Assembly: GCA_020831635.1 (NCBI GenBank)
Contig: JAFIGC010000036.1
Span: 1-42,000, forward strand
Direction of reading: 5' to 3'
Source: Verrucomicrobiota bacterium
GTDB taxonomy: Bacteria > Verrucomicrobiota > Kiritimatiellia > SS1-B-03-39 > UBA6053
Length of the DNA: 42,000 nucleotides
Made by a program: the position numbers and the translations under genes. The notes under the pieces are model-generated. The model was not told where the DNA came from. It saw only the letters and a list, made by a program, of their open reading frames with translations, and ran no database searches. This document shows positions 7,866 to 16,428 of this stretch, piece by piece. Position 1 is the first letter of the stretch. Every line of letters starts with the position of its first letter.

Positions 7866-8855
7866 ATGATAGGGTGGCATTTCACCAAAAAAACAGGAGG
7901 TCTGCTGGTGAAAGCCGGGCGGGATTGGATGAAGGACGATGCCCCGAGACTGAGCGCGGCCCTGGCGTTTTTCACCATGTTGTCGCTGTCGCCCTTGTTG
8001 CTGACCGCCACCAGCGTGGCGGGCATGTTTTACGAGGAGGAAGAGGCGCAAAAGGAGTTGATCCATCAGGTGCGGGACTTGGCCGGTGACGAGGGGGCGA
8101 AAGTGGTGGAGAGTGCACTGGCCAACGCCCGGTTCAGCCAAAAGAAATCGTTTTGGTCAGGAACTTTTGGCATTGGAATGCTGCTCTTCACCTCCACCGC
8201 CATGTTCGTGCAACTGCAGCAGGCGCTCAACAAAATCTGGTCTGCGGGGCATACGGATTTGGAAATGGGCAAGTTTCGGCACCTCTTGCGCATCCGGGGA
8301 CGGTCCCTGGCCCTGGTGCTGTCCATTGGTTTCCTGCTGGTGGTGTCGCTGATCGGTAGCGCAGCCCTGTCCTTGCTTCAGAATTCTCTGTCGATGATCT
8401 GGCCAAGGCTGAATGTACTGGTGACTCTCGGATACAATACGTTGAGTCTGCTGGGGGTGGGGGCGTTGTTTTTTCTGATGTTCCGGCATCTGCCTGACAA
8501 AAACGTGGACACGCTGGCGGCTTGGATCGGCGGAATCAGTACCGCGGTGCTGCTGCGGGTGGGCAATTGGGGCATCGGCCTCTACCTCGGCAACAGCGCG
8601 GTGGGTTCGGCCTATGGCGCCGCGGGATCGCTGGTCGTGTTTCTGCTTTGGATTTATTACTCCATGCTGGTGTTTTTCTTCGGCGCGGAATTCACCCATG
8701 TTTTGAGCGAGGACCGGCTGGGCTTTGCGCCGGACCCCCGGAGCGCGACGCCGCTTCGGACCTGTCCAACTGAGAGTGACTTTGACTTTCAATTTTCAGG
8801 GAAACAGGGGTTTGCAGTCATTGGTTTTGGTGATAGGGTACAGGGGAAGCCATAG
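7866..8855 (+). CDS. YihY/BrkB family inner-membrane protein
   Basis: A 329-residue polytopic membrane protein of the YihY/BrkB family (often mislabelled ribonuclease BN). The diagnostic N-terminal motif RLSAALAFFTMLSLSPLLL is at about residues 28-46. Further membrane segments follow, and the family end LLWIYYSMLVFFFGAEFTHVL is at about 259-279. About 50 unusual residues trail the last helix, so the C-terminus may have drifted. The family's biochemical role is unsettled; transport or export has been suggested. It is divergent from regulator A. The ATG at 7866 has only a weak GAG upstream. Confidence 0.9.
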   Translation: MIGWHFTKKTGGLLVKAGRDWMKDDAPRLSAALAFFTMLSLSPLLLTATSVAGMFYEEEEAQKELIHQVRDLAGDEGAKVVESALANARFSQKKSFWSGTFGIGMLLFTSTAMFVQLQQALNKIWSAGHTDLEMGKFRHLLRIRGRSLALVLSIGFLLVVSLIGSAALSLLQNSLSMIWPRLNVLVTLGYNTLSLLGVGALFFLMFRHLPDKNVDTLAAWIGGISTAVLLRVGNWGIGLYLGNSAVGSAYGAAGSLVVFLLWIYYSMLVFFFGAEFTHVLSEDRLGFAPDPRSATPLRTCPTESDFDFQFSGKQGFAVIGFGDRVQGKP

Positions 8856-8904
8856 TCGTTATTTTGTTTCGATCCCCTGAAAACACCCAAAAAGGAGCAT
8901 ATAG

Positions 8905-10155
8905 ATGCGATATTTGAAAGCGTTTTTCATCCCGACCTTGGGATGCATGTTGCCGGCGATGGGCCAAGGCCCGCTGAATCCGGTGTCCGGACCCGCGCCG
9001 ATGATGCGGACACTGGACCAGGTCGAGCCCCGCACCCCCATCTCGGAACTGCCCTTCACCATCAGCGAACCGGGGTCCTATTATGTAACGGACAATCTGG
9101 AGGTGACGGGCAACGGAATTCTGGTGGAGTCCGATAATGTGTCCATCGACCTGAACGGGTTTACGATGCGCGGCAGCGGCAGCGGTCTCGGCGTTCGCGT
9201 GGCGGGTTTCGACAATGTGCGCGTTCGAAACGGCGGCATCCACGAATTCAACCACGGAATCTACAAGGAAAACAGCAACTATGGACGCTTGGAGGCACTG
9301 GCGCTGTCCAACCATACCGGCAACGGGATTTGGATTCGGGCCTTGTCCGGCACCTGCAATGGACATCGGATTCGCGACGTGACCGTGTCCAACAACGGTT
9401 CCCGGGGCCTCAATCTGGAAGCGGGTTCGGAGGGTGTCGCCAGCGGGAACGTCCTTGCCGGGGTCCGGGCGATCGGCAACAGCTTCAACGGCATCCGGAT
9501 TTCCGCCAATGGCGGCGTCAGCAGCGGCAATGTCGTGCGCGACGGGTGGGTGCAGGGGAACTTGCAGTTTACGGCGCTGGACATCATCGTTGAAAACGGG
9601 GGACGCAGTGGCGGCAACATCATCGAAAACATGCGGGTGGTGGAAAACGTACACAGTGGACTGCGCCTGATCGCGAATGGAAGCGACTCCATCAACACGG
9701 GGAACATCGTCCGAAACAACCAGGTAAAACGCAATGGCAACCAGACGCCGGGATTGTCCGTGGTCGGTTCCTCGAACGGACAAGCAAACGGGAATCTCCT
9801 CGAGGGCAATGCCGTTCACGAAAATTTATCGTGGGGAATTTATCTGAATTCTTCCCTGTCCCAGGGAACAAGCCGCGGAAACGCCATTCGCAACTCCACC
9901 GTCTCCGGCAACCACAGTTATGGCATCCGACTTGGCGGGAACACGGAAGGGACCCGCGTGGAAAACAACGTGGTCTCCGATCATCCCACGGGAATTCGCG
10001 TGGACAGCAGCAAGTCGTTTGTTTTCACAAACACCTTGTTCGGAAACAGTGCGGGGATCATGGCGGGCTCTGGAAATCTCGTGGCCCCGCTCATCGTCGG
10101 CGGAACGGGCGAAATCCCCAACACCACCAATCCCTGGGCGAACTTCGCACCCTAA
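8905..10155 (+). CDS. Secreted right-handed beta-helix protein, copy 1
   Basis: A 416-residue exported protein with a signal peptide (MRYLKAFFIPTLGCMLPAMG), a short linker with the signature MMRTLDQVEPRTPI...PFTISEPGSYYVTDNLEV (about residues 32-70), then a right-handed parallel beta-helix built of turns such as GNGILVESDNVSIDLNGFT and NVVSDHPTGIRVDSS. These are PbH1-type repeats, as in pectate-lyase-like and NosD-like proteins. No clear catalytic cluster was found, so it may bind or cleave a polysaccharide or be structural. AAGGAG precedes the ATG. It is first in a three-gene operon and is paralogous to the next gene. Confidence 0.88.
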   Translation: MRYLKAFFIPTLGCMLPAMGQGPLNPVSGPAPMMRTLDQVEPRTPISELPFTISEPGSYYVTDNLEVTGNGILVESDNVSIDLNGFTMRGSGSGLGVRVAGFDNVRVRNGGIHEFNHGIYKENSNYGRLEALALSNHTGNGIWIRALSGTCNGHRIRDVTVSNNGSRGLNLEAGSEGVASGNVLAGVRAIGNSFNGIRISANGGVSSGNVVRDGWVQGNLQFTALDIIVENGGRSGGNIIENMRVVENVHSGLRLIANGSDSINTGNIVRNNQVKRNGNQTPGLSVVGSSNGQANGNLLEGNAVHENLSWGIYLNSSLSQGTSRGNAIRNSTVSGNHSYGIRLGGNTEGTRVENNVVSDHPTGIRVDSSKSFVFTNTLFGNSAGIMAGSGNLVAPLIVGGTGEIPNTTNPWANFAP

Positions 10156-10175
10156 TGGAAAAAGGAGCATTCACA

Positions 10176-11456
10176 ATGAAAACCAAATTTCACACACTGG
10201 CCTTGATCACGGTCCCGATGGCTTTTCAGGTCTTGGCGCAAGGCCCCTTGATGCCACCGGGTCCGCCGGAACCGATGATGAAAACCTTGGACGAGGTGGA
10301 GGCCCGCATCCCGATCGAATCGGTTCCCTTCACCATCGACCAGCCGGGTTCCTATTACCTGACTGGCAACCTCGAAGCGGCCGCCGGCGTGCAGGCGATT
10401 TTGATCACCGCGGATGACGTCCGTCTGGACCTGATGGGGTTCACCCTTTCCGGAGGGGCCACCCGGGGCATTTCCCTGAATCCGCCCGGAGATGACCCCA
10501 TCCAAAACACGGTGGTTCGGAACGGCACCCTGGACGGGTTTTCGAGCGGATTGCGGATTCTGGGCGGCGAAAATGGACGCTACGAGGACCTGCAAATCCG
10601 CAATGCCGCGGGTTCGGGCATTATTCTCGCGGGCGAAAGCCGCGGCAATGTGATCCGCGGTTGCATGGTCGCCGAAAGCGGCTCTTGGGCCGTGAACCTC
10701 TCCGCTACCCAAGAAGGCGAAATCGTCACCGGAAACCTCATCGAAGACTGCATCGTCATCGACAACGGCTCGCACGGCATCCGACTCCGGGCCGCAAGCG
10801 GCGGACTTGTTACCGAAAACACCATTCGAAACAACACGATCATCGGAAACAGCGGCGTATCGGGGACCAGCGGCATTTATTTCGAAGCGACCTCGTCGAA
10901 TTCCGCCATCAATGGCAACCGCATCCTGAACAATGCCATCACCGACAATCAATCCCGGGGCATTTATCTCCGTTCGTCCGCCAGTGTCGTCCGGAACAAT
11001 GAAATTCGAAATAACACCGTTCATGGACATGACAATGCCGGGATCATCGGCACTTCGCTCAATGCAGGCAGCGGGGTGCTGACGGGCACGCGCATCGAGG
11101 ACAACGTCATCAGTTGGAACCGCTTCAACGGCGGCATCCGTTTTTGGGACAGCGATCTGGAGGTGACCGGCATGGTGATCCGCGGCAATGTGTTGGCGGA
11201 CAACGGCGTGGGCTCGTCCGTGGCCCATCTGCGGGTTGAGTATGGGCAAAACAACACCATTCAGGCCAACCACCTCAGTGGCGCGCAAACGTCGACCACC
11301 CAAGGATTGCGAACAGGCAACAGTTCCGGGCAGTTGGTGGTGCAAAATTCAGTCTTGGGCGAACAGATCATGATCTCCCCGACCGACCGCTATGGCCAGA
11401 CCATCGAGAGCGTGCCCATCGAAAATAGCGCCTGGCTGAATTTCCGGCTGGATTAA
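10176..11456 (+). CDS. Secreted right-handed beta-helix protein, copy 2
   Basis: A 426-residue paralogue of the preceding gene: signal peptide MKTKFHTLALITVPMAFQVLA, the same linker signature (MMKTLDEVEARIPI...PFTIDQPGSYYLTGNLE), then about 12 beta-helix turns (for example GNLIEDCIVIDNGSHGIRL and RGNVLADNGVGSS). The N-termini are much more alike than the helices, so the start appears to be a conserved cap or sorting module and the helix the variable part. AAAGGAG lies nine bases before the ATG at 10176. The gap to copy 1 is 20 bp, and only 13 bp separates it from the third gene. Function unknown; a carbohydrate target is a reasonable guess. Confidence 0.88.
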   Translation: MKTKFHTLALITVPMAFQVLAQGPLMPPGPPEPMMKTLDEVEARIPIESVPFTIDQPGSYYLTGNLEAAAGVQAILITADDVRLDLMGFTLSGGATRGISLNPPGDDPIQNTVVRNGTLDGFSSGLRILGGENGRYEDLQIRNAAGSGIILAGESRGNVIRGCMVAESGSWAVNLSATQEGEIVTGNLIEDCIVIDNGSHGIRLRAASGGLVTENTIRNNTIIGNSGVSGTSGIYFEATSSNSAINGNRILNNAITDNQSRGIYLRSSASVVRNNEIRNNTVHGHDNAGIIGTSLNAGSGVLTGTRIEDNVISWNRFNGGIRFWDSDLEVTGMVIRGNVLADNGVGSSVAHLRVEYGQNNTIQANHLSGAQTSTTQGLRTGNSSGQLVVQNSVLGEQIMISPTDRYGQTIESVPIENSAWLNFRLD

Positions 11457-11469
11457 GGAGGAGACCGAT

Positions 11470-12330
11470 ATGAAATTCACCAAGATATCCGCATGCATTC
11501 TCTATTTTCTGGCCACAGTGGGCACGGGAAGCGCCGAGAGCACCATCAACAGCGACAACGCCCATGCCTACGGCGCCAATCTCGGCTGGCTGAATTTTCG
11601 GGCCGACGGCACGAATGGCGCCGTCATCGGCCGGTTTTTCAGTGTCGGCCATCTTTGGAGCCCGAATGTGGGCTGGATCAAGCTGGGCAGAGGCACCCCG
11701 GCGAACGGCTGGTGGTACGCCAACAACTCGGACACGGACTGGGGCGTGAATCTCGACGAGGAGGGAAATCTCCACGGCTACGCCTATGGTGCCAACGTGG
11801 GCTGGATCAATTTTCAGCACGGACAAAGCGGGTATGAACCGAAAATCGACCTGACCACGGGTGCGTTGAGCGGTTATATCTACGGTGCAAACATCGGCTG
11901 GATCCGACTCGACACCGCCCAAGCTTACGTGCAGACGGATTTCCTGGCCGCCGGACCCGACGGCTCCGTCCCCGGCGTACCCGCCGCCTGGGAAGCCATG
12001 ATGGGCGGCGCCCTGGACGGCATGAGCGACGAGCAAGTGCTTTTATACTACAAATGGGGCAACGATCCCACCACGCCCAACGGCACCCGGATCACCTTTA
12101 CCGAACCCGTGACCAGTCCCACCGAAGGCATCCTCGTGCGCTGGCAAACCAGTCATACCCGTCAATACCTACTGGAAATCGGCTCCGATCTGCTGGACGA
12201 TGACACCTGGGAGGACAGCGGTTTCGGGGTCATGCAAGGCGTATCCGGTGCCATGACCCGCATCGTGCCCAACGAGGACGCCACCCTGCGCTTTTTCCGC
12301 ATCCGCCCCTTGTTGCCGCTGGCTCCTTGA
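11470..12330 (+). CDS. Secreted protein with YGANxGWI repeats
   Basis: A 286-residue exported protein with a signal peptide (MKFTKISACILYFLATVGTGSA). Residues about 30-155 contain repeats of the form Y-G-A-N-x-G-W-[IL]: AYGANLGWLNF, SPNVGWIKL, AYGANVGWINF and YGANIGWIRL. Comparable GWINF repeats occur in uncharacterised proteins of several environmental bacteria; no function is known to me. The C-terminal third (GILVRWQTSHTRQYLLEIGSDLLDDDTW...FFRIRPL) resembles the sandwich found at the ends of secreted verrucomicrobial proteins. AGGAGG precedes the start, the strongest ribosome-binding site of this operon, which suggests high expression of the third gene. Confidence 0.82.
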   Translation: MKFTKISACILYFLATVGTGSAESTINSDNAHAYGANLGWLNFRADGTNGAVIGRFFSVGHLWSPNVGWIKLGRGTPANGWWYANNSDTDWGVNLDEEGNLHGYAYGANVGWINFQHGQSGYEPKIDLTTGALSGYIYGANIGWIRLDTAQAYVQTDFLAAGPDGSVPGVPAAWEAMMGGALDGMSDEQVLLYYKWGNDPTTPNGTRITFTEPVTSPTEGILVRWQTSHTRQYLLEIGSDLLDDDTWEDSGFGVMQGVSGAMTRIVPNEDATLRFFRIRPLLPLAP

Positions 12331-12360
12331 TCCTATCAAATATCAGGTTGAAGAGCACCC

Positions 12361-12375
12361 GGCGCAAGATGCGCC
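12361..12375. other. GC-rich inverted repeat after the secreted-protein operon
   Basis: GGCGCA-AGA-TGCGCC lies 30 bp after the stop of the YGANxGWI gene and 161 bp before the GH10-like gene. It could form a six-base-pair hairpin that ends or protects the operon mRNA, but there is no T-run after it, so an intrinsic terminator is not supported. Nothing else was recognised in this 206-bp spacer. Confidence 0.3.
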
Positions 12376-12536
12376 GCCCCCAAAACCCCATGCGAAACGA
12401 CCATGCATGAAATCGCTTCGCGCATTTCGTGCTTGCCAATGAACCCGGCAATATGTTTCAATTTTTTTTGGGTGGCCCGCCCGAATCCGGACGGGTCCGC
12501 GCCCTGATTCGCATTCACACCCCCGGATTCCCGCTT

Positions 12537-14969
12537 ATGAAACATATCGTACGAATTTTATCCCCCATTCTCCTCATTGGCTTTGTCGGCCCTCTTGCCG
12601 CCTCCGCCAATTTGCTGGGCGTCAGTACCGACGATTTTCCCGGAGGATATCGGGTGGATTTTGTCAATGGTCGGGCGGAATCGACCGGGCGTATCCCCAC
12701 CCCTTGGTCGGCGGTGTTCACCGAGGATCGGGGCGAGGGGCGGCTGGTGTTCGGGCCGGATCCCGTGCGAGAGCGCCCAGCATTCGGGTTGCTGAACCTC
12801 ACCGGCCCCCGCGGGCTGGCCTTGGTCACCAATCCGCCGATCTCCCTGCGTCAAGGCACGGAATACCGCTTGCAAGTGGAGGTGTTGACCACCGGCAATG
12901 CGCAGGGGACCTTGCGCATGAGCGGGGCCGCGCGGCGGGTCGTGCCCCTTCGCAACACCCGCGGTACCTGGCAGCGCCTCACGGAAACGTTCGTGGCGGA
13001 AACGGATTCCCTGGAGCTTCGATTCTCTTCGGCGGCCCGTGGAGCCGAAAATGGCATTTACCTCAGCCGCATGGAATTGGAGGCCATCGGGGAAGAACCG
13101 GAAGCGGACGAAGAGTCCGTCGGCCGCGCGCGCGGCGCCGCCCTCCAAGGCGTTTACGGCAACTATCAGCGCGATTTTTCCAACATCGGACGCCTTTCCT
13201 TTTTGAATGGTCCGGACGCGGATGTGCTCATGCGGGGGGTGGAACAGGGGACCCTGCGCGAAGCGGAAAACATGCCCTTTTCCGTGTACCGCCGCTTTGA
13301 AGTCGAACGCGCGGGCACCTCCCCCCAAGCCGTCCGCCTCAGCGTCACCAATCGGGACAATGTCCACCCCGGCGAAACCCTGATGTTGGTGTTTTATGCC
13401 CGCGGGTTCAAGACCCCGCAAGCCGTGGACGACGGAGAGGGCGCGGAAATCCAGGCGCTGATCCGCGGGCCGGACGACGTGCCTGGCAACCAAAGCCTCA
13501 AGTGGCATTGGAACGAACCCAACCGCACCCAGATGCTGCGGGAACGTTGGACGCGCCATACGGTTCACGCCCGCTGGCCCGCGCATCGGGAACTCAACCC
13601 CAATGAAGTGCGTTTTGAAATCCACATGGCCAAAAAGGCGCAGACCATCGACATTGGCGGCATGGCCCTGATCTCGGTGGCGGACGCGGACACGGCCCGT
13701 TTCCCAAGGCCGGTTCATCTGTACGTGGGTCAAGCGGAAGACGCGGCCTGGCGGGAAGAGGCCGCGCAAAGAATAGAGACCCACCGCAAAGGCGACCTAA
13801 CCCTCCGCGTGACCGACGCGGAGGGGAATCCGGTGCCGGAGGCCCGGGTCCACTTGGAAATGCAACGTCACCAATTCCAGTTCGGCACCGCCCTTTCCCT
13901 GCTCACTTGGCATGGCCGCACCCGCTTCCAACATCAGTTTACCCAAGAGGACATGGAAAATTACCGCAGCACCTCCATGGCCTACTTCAACCGCGTCAAT
14001 GTCGAGGACGCTTTCACATGGTCGGCATGGGAATCGGCGAAAAATTCCGACGCGTTCACGGCCATGGTCGAAGAAATGATTACCTATTACCGGGAGCGCC
14101 GGGTCGCGGTGGAGGCCGGACCTTTTTGGACGCCGGGCGCGCAGCACGTCCCGGCATCCGCCCGGGAGGACTTGCCCGGTTCCCTCCGAAAATCCATTGA
14201 GGAGCGTCTCGAGCGCGGGGGAAACAATATTTCGGACTGGGTGGTCATTCGCGAAACCGCGGGCAACCGCGATTTGCTCCGCGAAGACGGACCGGAAATC
14301 TTTGCCCTGGGCTTCAATCACGCCCACGCAACCAACCCCGAAGTCCGCCTCTGGCTGGAAGAGGCCGACATTCGCCACGCGATTTTCGAAGGATCTTTCG
14401 AGGAATTCGGCATTTCCGCCAACACCGGATGGTTGGGATGGCTTCAGGGACAAAACGCCCCCGTCCACGGACTCAAAGTCCACGCCCAAAGCGGCTTGCT
14501 CCGGGATTTCGGCCCCGAGCGCTGGTGGCGGATTCTCGACGTGGTGCAGTCCCGTTTCGAGGTGCCCGTGCGCTTCTCCCGCTTTCACGTGCCCATTCGC
14601 GACCCGGAGGATCCCGACCAACGCGCCTATCAGGAAGGCTTGTTCACGGACAGTTTGATGACACTTTTCGCACACCCCGCCGTGAATGGCGTGGAGATGG
14701 CCGGCTTCTGGGCCCCCGCCCACCCGTTTTCCTCCGCCGCCCTTTGGGACCAGGCGTGGAACCAAACCCGATTGGGCGACATCTATCTGGATCTGGTCTT
14801 CAATCAATGGTGGAGCAACATCGAGGGGGAAACCGATGAAAACGGTGAGTTGGTTCTCCGCGTCTTTCGCGGACATCATCAAGTGACCATCGAGGGCCCG
14901 CGGGGAAGTGTGACCCGCCTGCTCGATCTGGATGGCGAAACCGGCACCCTCGACGTACAGATGCCATGA
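12537..14969 (+). CDS. GH10-like secreted protein with degenerate active site
   Basis: An 810-residue exported protein: signal peptide (MKHIVRILSPILLIGFVGPLAASA), one or two N-terminal beta-sandwich regions resembling carbohydrate-binding modules (about 25-410), a GH10 (beta-xylanase-like) barrel (about 430-770) and a short C-terminal beta domain. GH10 landmarks can be followed, but key residues differ. FNxVxxENxxKW reads FNRVNVEDAFTW (484-495). WDVxNEP reads WVVIRET: the acid/base Glu is kept (E573) but its Asn neighbour is Arg. The nucleophile motif TE(L/F)D reads SRFH, with R682 in place of Glu. Retaining hydrolysis is therefore unlikely; sugar binding or a new activity is more likely. The gene overlaps the next by ATGA. 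No good ribosome-binding site was seen before 12537. Confidence 0.82.
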   Translation: MKHIVRILSPILLIGFVGPLAASANLLGVSTDDFPGGYRVDFVNGRAESTGRIPTPWSAVFTEDRGEGRLVFGPDPVRERPAFGLLNLTGPRGLALVTNPPISLRQGTEYRLQVEVLTTGNAQGTLRMSGAARRVVPLRNTRGTWQRLTETFVAETDSLELRFSSAARGAENGIYLSRMELEAIGEEPEADEESVGRARGAALQGVYGNYQRDFSNIGRLSFLNGPDADVLMRGVEQGTLREAENMPFSVYRRFEVERAGTSPQAVRLSVTNRDNVHPGETLMLVFYARGFKTPQAVDDGEGAEIQALIRGPDDVPGNQSLKWHWNEPNRTQMLRERWTRHTVHARWPAHRELNPNEVRFEIHMAKKAQTIDIGGMALISVADADTARFPRPVHLYVGQAEDAAWREEAAQRIETHRKGDLTLRVTDAEGNPVPEARVHLEMQRHQFQFGTALSLLTWHGRTRFQHQFTQEDMENYRSTSMAYFNRVNVEDAFTWSAWESAKNSDAFTAMVEEMITYYRERRVAVEAGPFWTPGAQHVPASAREDLPGSLRKSIEERLERGGNNISDWVVIRETAGNRDLLREDGPEIFALGFNHAHATNPEVRLWLEEADIRHAIFEGSFEEFGISANTGWLGWLQGQNAPVHGLKVHAQSGLLRDFGPERWWRILDVVQSRFEVPVRFSRFHVPIRDPEDPDQRAYQEGLFTDSLMTLFAHPAVNGVEMAGFWAPAHPFSSAALWDQAWNQTRLGDIYLDLVFNQWWSNIEGETDENGELVLRVFRGHHQVTIEGPRGSVTRLLDLDGETGTLDVQMP

Positions 14970-15262
14970 AAACGCTGTTGCTTCTGGCTTTGCTGGGTAG
15001 CGGCGGTTGCGCGCTCTTCCGCACCTCGTCCCCAGAAGGCGAGGTCTTCATTCGTCCCGCCGGGGTGGTGCGCCATGTGAATACCGCCGAACGATACCTG
15101 ATTTTTGAGTCCTCTTTCGTTTTTCGTCCCGGACAGGAGTTGCAGGCCATGCGCGATGGCCGGGCCGTGGCCGAGATCCGCGTGCTTCCTCAGGCCCGCC
15201 GTCCCTTTTTCGCGGCGGATATCCTCGAAGGCGCACCCCGGGTGGATGATCTGGTGGAATGA
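14966..15262 (+). CDS. Small putative lipoprotein
   Basis: A 98-residue protein with a short hydrophobic leader (MKTLLLLALLGSGGC), where C15 may be the lipidated cysteine, although the lipobox is not ideal. The rest, with FIRPAGVVRHVNTAERYLIFES and GQELQAMRDGRAVAEIRV, looks like a small beta-barrel domain that may recur in verrucomicrobial lipoproteins; the function is unknown. Its ATG overlaps the stop of the GH10-like gene (ATGA), which indicates translational coupling, and its stop overlaps a possible but less likely upstream start of aroB at 15259. Confidence 0.75.
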   Translation: MKTLLLLALLGSGGCALFRTSSPEGEVFIRPAGVVRHVNTAERYLIFESSFVFRPGQELQAMRDGRAVAEIRVLPQARRPFFAADILEGAPRVDDLVE

Positions 15263-15333
15263 ATTCGAGGATTTTCCGATTCCCCGGTATTTTTGAATTG
15301 TCCGAAGCGGTTCGACCCGTCATAGGGGAACAT

Positions 15334-16428
15334 ATGCATTCTTTTGACACCATTCACGTGGATCTGGGCGAACGCGCCTACGACATTTTCATTGGCCCCG
15401 GGCTACTTTCCCGCTTGGGCGAACGTTGTGCGGAGACCTTTTCGGCCCGCAAGACGCTGTTGGTTACGGACGAAAACGTGGCCGGGCATCATTTGGCCGC
15501 CGCCGAAAACTCGCTGCGGTCCGCAGGGTTCGCGGTCACGGTTTGCGTGCTGCCACCGGGAGAGGAAAGCAAATCGACCGCACGACTCGCGTCCCTCTGG
15601 GAAGCGGCGGTGAAGGCCAAGCTGGATCGAAAAAGCTTTTTCGTCGCCCTCGGCGGCGGGGTGATCGGCGACCTGGCCGGCTTCGCCGCCGCCAGTTATC
15701 TGCGGGGCGTCCCCTTCGTGCAGGTGCCCACCAGCCTGCTGGCCATGGTAGACTCCGCCGTGGGCGGCAAGACCGGCATCAACCTCCCCCAAGGCAAAAA
15801 CCTCGTCGGCGCCTTCCATCAGCCCGCCCTGGTGCTGGCGGATTTGCAGGTACTGAACACCCTGCCCGCCCGCGAATTCAGCGCCGGCATGGCCGAAGTC
15901 ATCAAATACGGAATCATTTGGGACCGGAAAATGTTCGAGGCCATCGAGGACCACGTGGACGCCATCCGGGCCCTGCATCCGGACCTGCTCAAGCAACTCG
16001 TGCGCCGTTCCTGCGAGATCAAGGCCGAGATGGTGCGCAAGGACGAACGCGAGCACGGGATGCGGGCCCTCCTGAATTACGGGCACACCCTCGGTCACGC
16101 CATCGAAAACGTTTCCGGCTACGGAGAACATCTCCACGGCGAAGCCATTGCCATCGGCATGGTCTACGCGTCCAAACTTTCCGAACGGCTCTGCGGACTC
16201 CCCGCCGCCGCCACCCACCGGCAAATCGAGTTGTTCAAGGCCTTCGATCTCCCCGTGAGCTGGCAAGGCATGAAATGGGGCCCCTTGTTTGAAGCCATGA
16301 CCGTGGACAAAAAAGCCGAAAACGCCCTGCCCCGCTTCGTGCTCGCGGACTCGCTCGGTCAAGCCAACCTGCCCCGGGACGTGGAGGTGGCATGTCTGAA
16401 AACGGTTTTCGAAGAGGAAAGCCCATGA
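15334..16428 (+). CDS. aroB: 3-dehydroquinate synthase
   Basis: Converts DAHP to 3-dehydroquinate, the second step of the shikimate pathway, in the cytoplasm with NAD+ and a divalent metal. The 364-residue length is normal. Visible motifs are the NAD site GGGVIGDLAGFAA (about 107-119), the signature PTSLLAMVDSAVGGKTGIN and the metal ligands in EVIKYG, NYGHTLGHAIE and HLHGEAIAIGM. I chose the ATG at 15334 because AGGGGA precedes it and the protein then starts where family members do; an in-frame ATG at 15259 would add 25 residues. It overlaps dprA by ATGA, so the two are coupled although their roles are unrelated. Confidence 0.96.
   Translation: MHSFDTIHVDLGERAYDIFIGPGLLSRLGERCAETFSARKTLLVTDENVAGHHLAAAENSLRSAGFAVTVCVLPPGEESKSTARLASLWEAAVKAKLDRKSFFVALGGGVIGDLAGFAAASYLRGVPFVQVPTSLLAMVDSAVGGKTGINLPQGKNLVGAFHQPALVLADLQVLNTLPAREFSAGMAEVIKYGIIWDRKMFEAIEDHVDAIRALHPDLLKQLVRRSCEIKAEMVRKDEREHGMRALLNYGHTLGHAIENVSGYGEHLHGEAIAIGMVYASKLSERLCGLPAAATHRQIELFKAFDLPVSWQGMKWGPLFEAMTVDKKAENALPRFVLADSLGQANLPRDVEVACLKTVFEEESP

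Noticed and set aside
8841-8879. CAGGGG/CCCCTG inverted repeat before the first beta-helix gene
   Set aside because: Six-base arms separated by 27 bases in GC-rich DNA can arise by chance, and no regulatory role can be supported.
12361-12375. Intrinsic terminator after the beta-helix operon
   Set aside because: The hairpin is perfect but short and no T-run follows on either strand; it is kept only as an inverted repeat.
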